Below are positions 11,285 through 23,353 of a stretch of 64,000 nucleotides of DNA, in pieces; position 1 is the first letter of the stretch, and each line of letters starts with the position of its first letter. The stretch spans positions 372,001 to 436,000 of the forward strand of contig NOKP01000012.1 in the NCBI GenBank assembly GCA_002682825.1, in the 5' to 3' direction. The translations under genes and the position numbers were made by a program. Source of the stretch: Neonectria sp. B-13 (Eukaryota > Ascomycota > Sordariomycetes > Hypocreales > Nectriaceae). Below the pieces are notes generated by a model. That model did not search any database. It saw only the letters and a list, made by a program, of their open reading frames with translations, and had not been told where the DNA came from.

Positions 11285-12960
11285 TTAGTATCCCAGTTTG
11301 AACCCGCCCCAGTTGAGGCGAGTGAACACAAAGTCCGGGTCGTACACATCTCTGATACGTCTCAATTTCTCCTGATTCTCCTTCGGGTACGTGAGTAACG
11401 GGTTTTGGTAGTCAGCCGCATCACCGCCGTAGAGAAGCTCGATGGAGAGCCCTAAAGCCTTGTTCTGGGCGTGGAAGAGCTCGAGGAACGACCGGGCCCA
11501 GGTTGTCACTCTGAGGTCATCTTCAGGACGGGCCCAAGAGGTCGACAGTTGCCACCCTACAAATACGTATTAGAATTGGGGAAGTATGTATCGTGTTGGT
11601 GGAGAGACTTGCAGATGTATGGTTGCTTGTTGTCTAGGCCAAAGGTGTTTCCAATGCCATTCTTCTTTGCTACAGTAGCTGCAGATCGTGGAACCAGGTT
11701 AAGAATGAAGGTAGGGCGGATGCCGGGAACGTCGGCCACATCCTTGATTGCATCTATCCACGCGTTGAAGATCTCGGTAAGTCTCTTGGCATCTGGCTTA
11801 ATAGTATGATGGCCAAAGGAAACGCTGCGCAGAAAATGGCTTAGCACAATCCTTCATAGAGCAGAATAAAGGCCGCAAACTTACCGGAACATCTGGTTAG
11901 GAGCCGCCTGTGCTGCGTGCCAGGCTATCGGGGTGGTGACATTATGGACTCGAGTCACCACTTCAGTAATCGCGGTAAAGTTAGAAAATCGAGAAGGCGG
12001 GGACTTGGTAGTTTCCTGGAGACCGAAGACCTGCGGTGTGGCAGTTTTGGTCGTCGCATTGTAGTTGATATTGATAACCGCGCCTGCACCAACGGAACCA
12101 TCCTCTGAGAGAGCCAGGTTGCAAGCAGCCTTGATGAAGGCAGGAACCGCAGATTGCTGGAAGATCTGCAGCGTACTAGTAACGCGAGGAATCTTGTACG
12201 TTTTGATGACGAACTTGGTGACGACGCCGTAGTTCAACGCACTTCCTTTCAAGGCCCAGAAGAGTTCTGGATTCTTGCGCTTATCTGCTACGACCAGGGT
12301 GCCGTTACCTAGCACAACGTCGTAGCTGACAATGTTATCCATGGTGAAGCCATACTTGTTGAGAAACCAGTTAACTCCACCAAGTAGGCTGGATCCTGCT
12401 ACACCGATCGTCGAGAGCCGACCACCGATGGCATATAAGTCATGGGGTGCCAAAGCAGAGTATACGCTTATCCACTTGTTGCCAGGCCCGACTTCAACAA
12501 CGTTCTTTTTGGTATCAACTTTGATCTTATTAAGGCCACTCAAGACCAATAGAATACCGTCGTTGATACTGTTCGCTCCCGGGTACTATAACTCAGTTAG
12601 CCATTCGCCCGCGCAATGCAGTGCCCTGTATGAGCTTACGGGCAGGTGACCGCCTCCACGAACAGCGAATTGAGCGTTGTTGGCATGGAAAATTCGAAGC
12701 GCCGTGGCCACTTGAGAATCTGTTTCTGGTCTGAAGATACAGCCAGGGAGAAGGTTGGACCTCTTGTCCCAAACATTAATGACTTCCTCGTCGTACTCTG
12801 CCGTGTTTGGGAGAAGGGTTAAGTTGGCATGGCTCTCTCCAAGCTCAGAACAGGCTGCTTCAACCGCGTCGGAGACATGTAACTCTCTGGCCAAGATGTC
12901 ATGAGCTTTGGTCAAACTGATAGTAAGCCACACTGGCCAGATGATTGAGGTAACTCGCAT
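11285..12960 (-). CDS. secreted FAD-linked (berberine-bridge-enzyme-like) oxidase
   Basis: Flavin oxidase of the PCMH/BBE type, which oxidises sugars, alcohols or alkaloid-like substrates with O2. Minus-strand exons are 12960-12640, 12585-11885, 11824-11613 and 11556-11285, giving 501 aa in exact phase. The N-terminus MRVTSIIWPVWLTISLTKA is a signal peptide. The FAD-attachment motif is FAVRGGGHLP, with His at about residue 105. The C-terminal BBE segment runs NPLLTYPKENQEKLRRI to LNWGGFKLGY. Intron 3 is only coherent with a GC donor (GCAAGT...TTTGTAG), which rebuilds PYIWWQLSTSW; a GT donor breaks the frame. Half-sites ACTCCG and CGGAGT lie about 310-365 nt upstream. The substrate is unknown. 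Confidence 0.88.
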
Positions 12961-14999
12961 GCTGCAAATCTACTTCAAGTTGACAAATGATGGTGGAGAG
13001 TTGGGGATCAATCTTGTAGAAGAGATAAGGACGATAGTTATATTGCCCCTAGCGCTCGTAATTGCACCCTTTATACCGTGTTACGCACCGAACAAAGAAT
13101 AACTTGACTGTTAAATCCGCAGTTCACTTACAAATCGCCAACACGCAATCCGTTTTGAAACAAGGACCATGCAGCCGGAATACTAATCTTGATGGGGGCA
13201 GTGAAATAAGAACTCTACGAAAGCGAGACCGAGACCGAGGTCGGGTAGCACAGCCGATCATATTTAGCAAGTACTCCGTAATTTGTTTACGGTTAAATTT
13301 TAAAACGTGCTTCGCCTTCGGAGTTATTGCCCTATCGGTCCTGCGTGCCTCACCGAGGGTGTTTGCTGGGGACCATAAAGTACTGGCCCAGGGGTCCAGG
13401 GGGGATGCTTCATTAAAGATGAAGGTTTGTAAGCCACCATTGGATACATGGCTCGATCCAGTGCCCGGAAGTTTCTCTCAATACGGACATCTGGATGTCA
13501 TTGACGAATGAGGATTCGTTTTCCCCGCGTGGCCCTTGCTACCATGCATCCTCACCAGACTTAATAGCCATTTGAGTATCCGTACATCCCAGGTTAGATT
13601 AGTCGCGGCCACCCCCGCAAATCTTATTTATAAAGTTATTTTCTCAGGGGGCTGAGCCTGGAGCTAGTCCTGGAGCTGTTCTTAGCTGCGGGCTCAGACC
13701 TCACGCCTGTGTCTTCTGCTCCTTGAACTGTAGTGAATTGCTCTTGCACTTTAAATAAAGCATCGTAGGAAACACGGTCTCGGACTTCCTCGGGTATTAC
13801 CCTGCAGACATCGAAAAGTGCCCGTATTCACCGGGAGACTCACATGTGTGTCGGCTCTTGTAGTTGATTCGTGATAACCTGTATTATGTTTGCCACATGT
13901 CGAAATGGTTATTACTCCGCGATTTCGTTGATAAATGCCTGACGTTTTGCGGAATAGGTTACAGATGCTCGAGAGTAATCGATCACAGTGGCTTTTGCTG
14001 ATAGCGCCAGCGCGGTGCGGCTTCTCAACTCCATACAGACAGCTTCAAACATGGAGACCGAGACTGAGCCACCACCATACAAAGTCCCCAACCAGATCAA
14101 GCTAGGGATCACCCTAATACAACAGTTTAGATTAAGACCCGTCATAAGATGCCGGCATCACAGTGCTCCCCGTGATCTCCTTACTCTCGGTCATCCCACC
14201 TCTTTCCACATTCCTATCTCAGTAACAGCACTGCACGTATCCGTTCCGTTAGAGGTCGATCAGGTCATCCCGCTATTTTTCTTGACTACCCATGATTGGG
14301 ACGAATCAAGTAGTCGACGGATTTCCGGGCTGGCTTTTGCTCAAGAATCGACAATTGCTCAGATATGGAAAATATGCAAGGGACAGTAAACCACCGTAAG
14401 CCACCGTTGAACCATCCAATTTGTGCTATTTTAAGTTCATTCCTGATTAGGCTTGATTCCTCGTCTCTACTTCAAGTTCCATCACGGGTGTCTACCGGGA
14501 TGAGATCACTGTATCCGGCAGCGCGCAGATCGTTCAGCTGAGATAGGGCGACACGCAAGCGACGATCGCCACCGTTTCCGCTTTCAAATTGAGGAAGCGC
14601 ACGTGGCCATCTCTCCCGTCGCTACCCGAGGTCCACGACTTGCTAGCAGTCATTCAAGAGTCTTGTCTAAGTCGTGGGAGGACGCTTTTGAGAAAGTCCC
14701 ACGTCAGAGACACGACCTCCCAGTGGGGGACCGACCGTGGGCTCATGCTGACGGAACGCAGCGGCATTTTTGTCGCAGCCATCGGAAACAAATCTACAAT
14801 TCCTAAGAACGTTATTTACCACAATTGTACTCATAACTAGAATAATAGTATAAATAGGTATCTTACTTTAGTTAGTGATCTGACTTAAGGACGGAACTAT
14901 AACAATGCTTGTATTTGTGAAATTGGTGTACTTCTTATCTCTGGTATATTCCTAAGTTACAAAGATGAAGTGTTCGTTTCTATTCTATCTCTTCTATGT
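12961..14999. other. long intergenic region, no gene supported
   Basis: About 2 kb. It contains ACTCCG at 13273-13278 and CGGAGT at 13319-13324, inverted and about 40 nt apart, upstream of the FAD oxidase. Open frames such as 13062-13511 (+) and 13988-14389 (+) have no recognisable motif, and none can be extended by plausible splicing. Confidence 0.45.
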
Positions 15000-15604
15000 C
15001 TACTTTGCCTCCCTACTCGCTTGCGTCACGCTCTCCGGTGCAATCCAACCTTGAGCTGATGTACTATCGGGAACACTCTCAGGCGTGTAATAGTTCTCGC
15101 CCTTGAACTCGGAGCCCCCAGGACCGGGCGGGTTTTTTCCAACGTTGGCCCGCGATGCTTGCTGTCCTTCAGTCACAATGTTCCTTCCACTATCTATGCC
15201 ATCGTTCTGGGCGACACGTGCGTTCACAACGTCTTGGTCATTCTGGCCACCTTGCTCCTGGTATGACTGCGACACTTTGTCTCTGGGACCCCCTTCGCCC
15301 TCAAAGTGCTCGCCGCGGGTTTGCCTAGCCCAGTATTAGTGTCGGGCTGTCTAATTTCTCATCTATCGACTTACCGGCCACGATCATCGAGATCACCTCC
15401 TTCGCTAGGTGGGATTCGCTTGTTGTAGCCACGGTTCGTGCTTAGCTCGTCGCCGTATTCGACATTCGCACCGTCGAACTTGCGCTCTGCGGTCGAGTTC
15501 ACACCGGCATCATCGAGGCCCTGCGGTCGGGCGTTGCCAGTTTTGGCCTGATAAGAGTTGAGGTCGGTCTCGGCCTGCTTGGCGATTTGCTCAAAATTGG
15601 TCAT
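15000..15604 (-). CDS. small hydrophilic conserved fungal protein, function unknown
   Basis: Two exons on the minus strand, 15604-15375 and 15324-15000, with a 50-nt intron (GTAAGT...CTAG), give 184 aa. The protein lacks a signal peptide, membrane helix and cysteine pattern, and is rich in Asn, Gln, Gly, Glu and Ser, with a KGENYYTPESVPDS stretch near the C-terminus that I associate with a conserved family of uncharacterised fungal hydrophilins. Composition suggests an intrinsically disordered, LEA-like stress or spore protein (inference only). The exons join in phase and the splice sites are canonical, so it is probably a real gene despite its size. Confidence 0.7.
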
Positions 15605-16906
15605 ATTGGGATTGATTATGGGAATTGGGTATGATAGTAATGAGTTTGGAGTTGAATTGTGTCAAGTTGTAGGATTAGATTTTGTAAGACACTATCGATA
15701 CTGCGCCTGCCTTTAAGTATTCATTTGCCGTTATCTACTCAATGACTTCACCTGCCAGTCGATGATTTCATCGGTCTTCATGTGGACCTCAACAAACTCC
15801 CGCTTCAGCAAACAACGGCGAGATGCTGATCGCGTCATACCTTTCTTTGGTGAGATTGCGGTATTATTTCGTCATGATGAGGTTCAACAGTGTACCTAAG
15901 ATCCACAAACCAAGAGCGCAGCACCCACTTGCAAATTCCCAGCGAGCGAGAACCCGGTCTGTTGCACCACTAGTTGGTGGCAAAGACGCCGATCGGCAGA
16001 ACCCCTGGTAACCAACCACCCAACCACTGTTCTTCCAGAGCTCTACCACTAGAAAATTACTTCACTTTTTCGCGATGATGTCAATGGAGCAATGACTACG
16101 CGAAAATGGTAGGGCTTGATGTTAACTAACCGGCAAACAGGTCTGCGTCCACGCGAAGACGTTTGATGTCCCAGTCCCAAGCCAGAATATTCCCAGTACT
16201 TGGCAGCCAATACCCTGCGTACCCACTCCTCCATTCTTTTTCCTCCATGAGGTCAACACAAAGTTCTATGTCCGTTGGAGAACCAAGTCAGCGACCGCTG
16301 GGTCCAGTTCCGAGATCATCTCGTTGCTCGTAGGATTGTCTTGACGTCATCACAATGCCAACAGACTACGCATTGCGAAGGAAACCATCTGCGAACATAG
16401 AGCATAGCATGTACAGTTAGATATTCTCATTGAGCGTGACGTTCAAGTTCAGTCGCGCGACGGCATCACCATCTGTATGGATGTTTTCAGGTTTCCTCAG
16501 GCTAGAGGCCGGGGTAATGAGACCTTGTATCCAAACAGAGGTATCTATAGGGCAACAAACCTACTCTAGCTGTAGTATGATAATGAAGGTGTAAATCATT
16601 TGCTACTGAATTACCTAGTAAGCTACCCTAAGGTAGGCTTCAGTGTGATAAGTAACTACGTTTGCTTCTCCGTAATATTTCGCGGCTATTGCATTTCCGG
16701 ATACGATTTTTATGCAGTGTTAGAAGTAGTTTATTCACATAAGTGACAAGAATCTGCAGGTCTGCTCACGTGGTCAGGCTGTAGGCAATTATTTACATCA
16801 GGCTGAGCTGCCCGCACATTGCGTTTCAACCCTACCTCCAACCTCTCAAGCCGTTGCACGCCTGATAATCGCCAGAACAATCGAACTTGACTTTGAAAGA
16901 CTGAAA
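15605..16906. other. intergenic and promoter region, no gene supported
   Basis: About 1.3 kb between two divergent genes (hydrophilic protein and NB-ARC protein). Only unconvincing frames of about 60 codons are present. The stretch 16.55-16.75 kb is AT-rich with short CTACC/GGTAG repeats. No clear regulatory site was recognised. Confidence 0.4.
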
Positions 16907-19900
16907 ATGCGGCGACTCTTTAAAAGACCTGTTGTGGAGGAGGTGGGACAACCTTCAAGAAGCGCAACAGAGCCATTCGGGCTAGAGATTTGGCATGCAG
17001 GCGAGGACGCCACAATCGAGTAAGTATTATCCCGCATCAGGCATCCTTGGACCTTTGGAGTGCTTACCTCTATTTAGCATTGTCTTCATCCACGGTCTTA
17101 TGGGCAACCGAGACAAAACCTGGCGAGCCACCGACGAAGACGGGACGAAGCTCGAACCGTGGCCCAAGACCCTCCTTCCGTCGAAGCTACCACAATGTCG
17201 CATTTTCACATTCGGTTATGATGCGAACGTTACCGATAAGAAGAATATATCGGGAAAGGTGTCGGTCAAAACACTCCGGGACCATGGCATGGAGTTGGTC
17301 TCGTCCATCAAGCACGAACGCCGTGCATCAGGCATCACGGGGCGTCCGATTATATTTATCTGCCACAGCTTGGGCGGCCTTGTTTACAAAGAGGCAAGTT
17401 TCCCCAAGCTAGCCATTAGTGATTTTGGTTCCATGGCTGTTTATACCTGTATCGGAGCAGAATTGCTAACGGTGACACAGGCATTGCTCTTCGCGAAGCC
17501 TCGGCATGATTTCGCAGATGTCGTGGAGTCTACGCTCGGAATCATCTTCATGGGGACTCCACATCAAGGATCTGCAGTCGCATCCTATGCGAAGCATTTA
17601 GCCACTTTCTTGGGCGGATGGAAACACACCAACACGAAGCTCTTAGGAGTCCTCCAAAAGGAGTCAGAGACTCTGCAGCGAATCCACGACGAGTTCTGCT
17701 CTGTTGTGGTTCAGGGTTTCGGCGATGAAGCCAAGCATCACATCAAAGTCGTTTGCCTCTTTGAGGAACTCCCAGTGTCTGGTTTGGGTTGCATTGTGCC
17801 ACATCAGTCAGCAACCATCCCCGGATTTACGAGCAGAGGCATCCACGCAGACCACAAGTCCATGACAAAGTTCGCATCGGACAACGACCCAGGATTCAGG
17901 TGCTTCCTGCAGGAACTGAAGGACATCACTTCTAGCGTTCCAAGCTGGGGCACTATACCTATCCACACTCACCAAAAACCACCCAGCGATGCTCAAACCC
18001 GGTCACGCTTTCTCGTGCCATATTCCAGAAACGAAAATTTCGTTGGCCGGTCGTCAGTCTTCGCACAGCTTGACCTATGGATTGGGTCTCCTCACGAAAA
18101 CATGGAGAGCGGATACCATAGACGAGCTGCATTGCATGGACTTGGAGGGATAGGGTATGGAACTTATCAAATCCTTCGGCATGTCGCTAACAATGGTACA
18201 GAAAAACGCAAATTGCTCTAGAGTGGGCTTACAGAACTCGACGGCAACATCCTACACTTACTATCTTTTGGGTGAAGGCAAGCTCTACGGAAATATTTAC
18301 CGCAGACTTTGCCCGGATCGCTGAAGTTGGCGATAGTCCAGGGTCCTTGGACGCCGCCTATGAGTGGTTAGAAGGTCTCAGTAATCCATGGCTGCTAATC
18401 CTTGACAACGCCGACGACATTGGTGTTTTTGTTGAGAAACATGATGGGGCCGGATATTGCGACAGGATGGCCAAATACATCCCAGCTTCACCCAACGGTT
18501 CGGTATTGTTTACAACTCGCGACAAAGAGGCGGCAGTGGACCTTACCAACACTCAAAACGTGATTCCTGTGATTGAACCGCCACTTGATGAGTCGATCGG
18601 CATACTGAAGAAGAGGCTGCAGCCCGAAACCAGTAATGATGAGGATCTCAGCTCCTTGGCTAAAGAGCTTGGTCACTTACCCTTGGCACTGGTTCAAGCT
18701 GCGTCTTATATGCGAAAGAAATCGATCCGCGTCCCCGAATATCTTAGAATGCTCGAAGAGAGAAGTAGCGATCCGCTCCTGAGGATGCTTGAGGAGGAGT
18801 TTCGAGATGGTCGTGAGAGATCAGATCACAACATGCCTAATGCCATTGCCAAAACATGGTTGGTATCATTCCACCAAATTGAGCAAGAGAACAGCTTTGC
18901 TATTGAGGTGTTATTTCTCTGCGCTTTCTTCAACATGAATAACGTTCCACACTCCTTCCTTTTGGAGTATGCAAAAGATTATGAGTGGTACAATGGTTGG
19001 CTATTCATGACGTCATGGCGTGATTTGCTATCCGATGATGATTCGGACGGCAGCGACGGTTCTCTGAGCAGCGACGATACTTTCAAAGTGCGAGTGAAGA
19101 CACATATACGCAGTCGTGCACTTCGCATCCACGCAGAGAAGTCATCAGCCAGCGGACTGACGATGCCAAGTTCTTCAGAACAACCTGGAGCATGTGCCCA
19201 AGTTCCGGGCACAGAAGATTTGGACGATGCAATCTCCCGACTCGTGGCGTTCTCATTCATCACGAAGAGTGAAGTTGAGAACTCGAGTATGATGATGTTA
19301 TCCATGCATAGATTGGTCCAATTGATAATCCAAGCCACTGTCAAAAGCCGAGGGAGATTTGCCGAATTTCATACGAAGTCGATGGCTGTCGTCTCAAATC
19401 AATTCCCGGCAGAAAGAGTTGAGAATCTGATCCACGCCAGCATACTTCTAGGGCATGCGACCGAGCAATTGGTACACAACAGACTCGATCTCGTACGACA
19501 GGACTGGTTCGAAGCTATCACCAGGGCGACGTCCCTATTCACAAAGCTAGCTTATTTTCTCTACAGAATTGGGAAGAAAAACGTCGTCATATCACGAAAT
19601 ATGTGCTTCCGTGCCGGCGAACTACTTAGGAAGGCCAATTGGTGCACAATTAATGACCGTGTCGGGGCTATAATACAGTACTTCGGATTTCTTGATACCT
19701 ATGCAGAGGTTGATGTGTTTGGGCGAATCTTCAGGTCATCCGATGCCAACAGCGCTCTAAGTTTTGAAAACATGTGCAAACTGGACGGAGCCCTGTCGCA
19801 GGCCTACATGACTGTGGGTTGCCAGTCCGGGGCGGTTGAGGTGCTTGATCGAGCAATGGAGCGATTTGTTAAAGTGGCCGGCCAAAGGACGTTCCGGCTT

Positions 19901-20860
19901 AAACTCTCTGTTTCTGGAATCCAAGTTTACGACGAGGGGACAGCGAACCGGCTCGCCCAGATGGTCTTCCCACACCCACAGGTTTTCAAAAACATCCCCA
20001 AAACTGACGATGACACATTGCTGGAACTTTTTACAATTATTGGTAACCGTGCGCGAACGTTTCTGTTCGACGGCCACACACACGTTGCCATCGCGTTATT
20101 GAGATGGTTACTTCATCGTATGGGTCAGTTTGGGCCTAGGCTGAGTCTCACCATTGCTCTTTTGTGGATGCACGTTCTTTCAACAGCACTGACAGATTCA
20201 GAAATGGACAACGAAGAAGCTGAAGCATTACTTGATGGACCTTTATTACTAAGACTCATTACTCAATTGTCTGAGGAAGGTTCCGACATCTCTCATACTT
20301 TACAAAGTCTGTGTTATAAAAATCAAACCTCTAATACCGATTCAAATTTGAACAACGAGGAGTACGAAGACGCCGAGGAAATATCGGATTCCACATCAGA
20401 TCTGTATGGGAGTGGTAGTAGTGACGAGGAGATGAACACAACGAGTTGTATCGCAGGGTCTTTGCCAGGACCTGAAACATGTCAACAACCTGCGATTGCG
20501 TCTCAACTTGTTCGAGAAATTGTTGATGAGTACAATCGCCGACATACTGAGCACACAGATGCAAGCGACTGGAGAAGAAGTTGGGCGTGGATTCATTACT
20601 TTCCTTTTCGCGAAGCATGGAACTGGGTTGTCCGACAGCAGGAAGCTACTGGGACAGAGGTTGCAGCAAGTTCGAACATCTTGGCCTACAAAAGAGGACG
20701 TGTACTAGATGAAGAAATCCCAATGGGGTGGACACCGCAGTGTATATCCTCCTTTCAGCTTCCTACTGTAGGTGTAGTAGAGCTTAAGCTTGGACGAAGG
20801 GAAAGTACTATTAAAGTTCATGGAGTGGAGATGGCAGTTGAGGAGGTCATAAAGTGTTAA
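16907..20860 (+). CDS. NLR-like protein: alpha/beta-hydrolase (SesB-type) plus NB-ARC
   Basis: Signal-transducing STAND ATPase of the type linked to fungal incompatibility or immunity. Exons are 16907-17019, 17078-17393, 17481-18154 and 18202-20860, giving 1253 aa. Residues about 38-290 form a serine hydrolase: IVFIHGLMGN, the nucleophile elbow CHSLGG (Ser about 135) and a late His (HADHKSM, about 268). Residues about 360-660 form the NB-ARC: P-loop GLGGIGKT (rebuilt across intron 3), Walker B WLLILDNADD, a VLFTTRD sensor, LGHLPLAL, and an MHD-like SMHRLVQ. The C-terminal half is probably helical but shows no clear TPR, WD40 or ankyrin periods; an acidic Ser-rich linker lies at about nt 20335-20440. 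Intron 2 (17394-17480) has a GC donor, is 87 nt long and keeps the frame open, so retention would add 29 residues just behind the nucleophile. Overall architecture is known; the substrate and trigger are not. Confidence 0.87.
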
Positions 20861-21582
20861 TTGATATGTGATGGCGGAGATGGGGATGAACATGGACCGA
20901 AGTTAAAATGGGAATGAGGATGTGAATGAGAATTGAGATATGGGGTTGGATAAGGATGGGTAATTTTTTCGTGCTCCTTCCCATCTATTCTAGTATTACT
21001 TTGCGATAGTTATAGGCTTATTGTTGAACTTCTTTTGGAAGTCTTTGATTACATGGTTGATTTATAGTCGGTCAGCAAGTAGTCCATGAATGCTTAATAT
21101 ACGCAGGTATTTAAGTTGCCTAGTTTGAGGAGTCCCATGATACATGACCTCATCGACTTGTGGATACACTCGCGAGTCAACAGATGCAACCCGGGGTTAC
21201 ATCTTGATATTCAGTCCCTCGGTGTTATTTAAGCAGACCCACTCGCAATGGTCCCGTGCGTGCTTATTGTTCAAGTTGACCCATTCATGTTATTACCGTC
21301 CACAAATCCCCGGACTTGAATCGAGCTCGCGGACGATCTGTACCAAGCCGCTCCAATCGGAGTGAAGTCCGCTCCGAGGAAGATCGTCCCCCTGTTATCT
21401 TTCCCCTCATTCCCCGTGGGGAAGAAATGCCGTTGTTTGATGCCGGATGCTACTCTAAAACCAGTAAACTCGCATGGGTTTCTTATTTAACCACCCCTAA
21501 TACTTAATGAATATTGTCCTTTCACCATATTATTCCTTCCCGAATTACCCAAGGTGAAGTTGTTGGCCCGAAATCAAGTATC
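20861..21582. promoter_or_regulatory. promoter region of the MFS gene
   Basis: About 720 nt. Around 21351-21380 there is CTCC-4 nt-GGAG (21351-21362, including CGGAGT at 21358-21363) and then GTCCGCTCC (21368-21376), about 210-230 nt upstream of the ATG at 21583. GTCCGCTCC recurs at 25494-25502 upstream of the GMC oxidoreductase. No gene is seen. The regulatory role is inferred. Confidence 0.4.
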
Positions 21583-23153
21583 ATGGACATTGACAAGAAG
21601 GAATCGGTGGAGCTAAAGGAGTTCAGCAACGTTGACAACGCAGTCGACAATGAATTACTGCAAGCCCTTCGGGAGTACCATCCAGGTAGTCCCGAAGAAA
21701 AGAAACTCGTCCGGAAAATTGACTTCTTTCTCATGCCGATTCTCTGGACCATGTACATCTTGAACTACATCGACAGGACCAACATTGTGCGGCCTACTTC
21801 CCTGCTCCGATGCACAACTCAGCAAACTAACAAGCGATTAAAATAGGGAAATGCCAAGATTGCAGGTATGCAATCCGAGCTTGATCTCTCCGACGACGAC
21901 TACGCATGGGTCCTCTCCATCTTCTTCTTTGGATACCTCATCTGCGAGGTTCCGTCCAACATGATCCTCTCCCGCAGCCGGCCCTCCATCTTCCTCCCGA
22001 CTATTATGCTCATCTGGGGTGGTCTGAGTGCTCTGATGTCTATCTCAAAGACCTACGGTGCTCTTCTGGCGTTCCGATTCGTTCTAGGATGTGTCGAAGC
22101 TGGTTTCTTTCCTGGTGTGCTGTATCTCTTGAGTTGTTGGTATACCCGCGCCGAGCTAGGTATGTCACAGCAAGACTTCCACAGGGAGACAAAGAGACGC
22201 TAACTTGGTACAACATGACAGGCAAGCGATTCGCCATTTTTTACACAGCCTCAGTCCTGTCGGGTGCGTTCGGGGGCCTCCTTGCAGGTGCCATCACTTC
22301 GAATATGCACGATGCGCATGGAATAGCTGGCTGGCGCTGGTTGTTCATTATCGAAGGCGTCGCGACAGTAGGTGTTGCAGCTTGTGCCTTCTTCATCCTA
22401 CTGGACTATCCCGAGTTGTCGAAGCGTCTTAATGACTCGGAGCGACGCCTCGCTAAGATCAGGATCATTAACGACGGAATCGACACCAGCGGCCGGACAC
22501 AGAAACGGCTGGGCCATTGGGATGCCCTCGTTGCCGCCTTGGCTGACCCACGCACTTACTTGTTCATGGTACTGTACATGCTCGACGTCGGCGCAGGTAC
22601 TATCTCGTACTTTATCCCCACCATCACCTTGTCGTTGGGCTACGAGACAGTCAAGGCGCAGTACATGACGGTTCCCATCTACGCAGTCGCGGCGGTTTGT
22701 CTCAACATCAACGCCTGGTCCTCCGATCGCAACGCCGAGAGAAGTTGGCACGTCGCGGGACCTCTCGCAGTGGGATTCGCCTGCAGCGTCGTGTGCGCCA
22801 TCGTCAAGACGCCGGTGGTGCGGTACGTCATGCTCTGTTTCATCACCTCCGGCATTTGGAGCGCGCTGCCGTTGATTCTCACCTGGGCCAGCGGCGTCAT
22901 CACCCTGCCGCCTGAGAAGCGTGCCATTGTGCTTGCGTTGGTGAACGCGTTTGGTAACTTCTCGAGCGTCTACGGGAGCAGGATCTGGAAGACAAACGAC
23001 GCACCGGGGTATCCAATTGGCTTTGGGGTTACTGCTGCGTTTTTGGGTGCGGGCATGGTGCTGGCGGCTGTGATTCCTGTGGCGTGTCGGATGATTGACT
23101 GGAAGGGAACCAAAGCGGAGAGGAAAGTTCTCCAGTCAGAGAACGTGGAGTGA
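21583..23153 (+). CDS. MFS transporter, anion:cation symporter (Dal5/Tna1-like) family
   Basis: Plasma-membrane proton-coupled importer of a small organic anion (allantoate, nicotinate and related acids are known substrates of the family). Exons are 21583-21786, 21847-22159 and 22222-23153, giving 482 aa. The N-terminal cytosolic tail ends in KKLVRKIDFFLMPILW and YILNYIDRTNI, followed by QSELDLSDDDYAWVLSIF and GYLICEVPSN, the hallmark N-terminal half of this family. About twelve hydrophobic segments follow. Unspliced reading would break the protein into three frames; both introns close exactly. It converges with the GMC oxidoreductase gene, with 200 nt between stops. It could import the substrate that the adjacent oxidoreductases act on (inference). 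Confidence 0.92.
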
Positions 23154-23353
23154 GGCAGAGGTCCATAATCCAGTATGAGATGTAGAGTGGCTATGTAGTG
23201 ATAGATTCCTCAGACAGACCATGTCAGTGACCGAGTTAGTTTACAACTTGATAGAAAGATGAAGAAATAACGAGACGTTGAAAAACACATAAACATGTTG
23301 CACAAACTACTTTGTCCCCTGTTGACCAATTCTGACAATAAAAGCTTATCAAT

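Noticed and set aside
13062..14389. gene candidate between the FAD oxidase and the hydrophilic protein
   Set aside because: The open frames do not connect by splicing and show no family resemblance.
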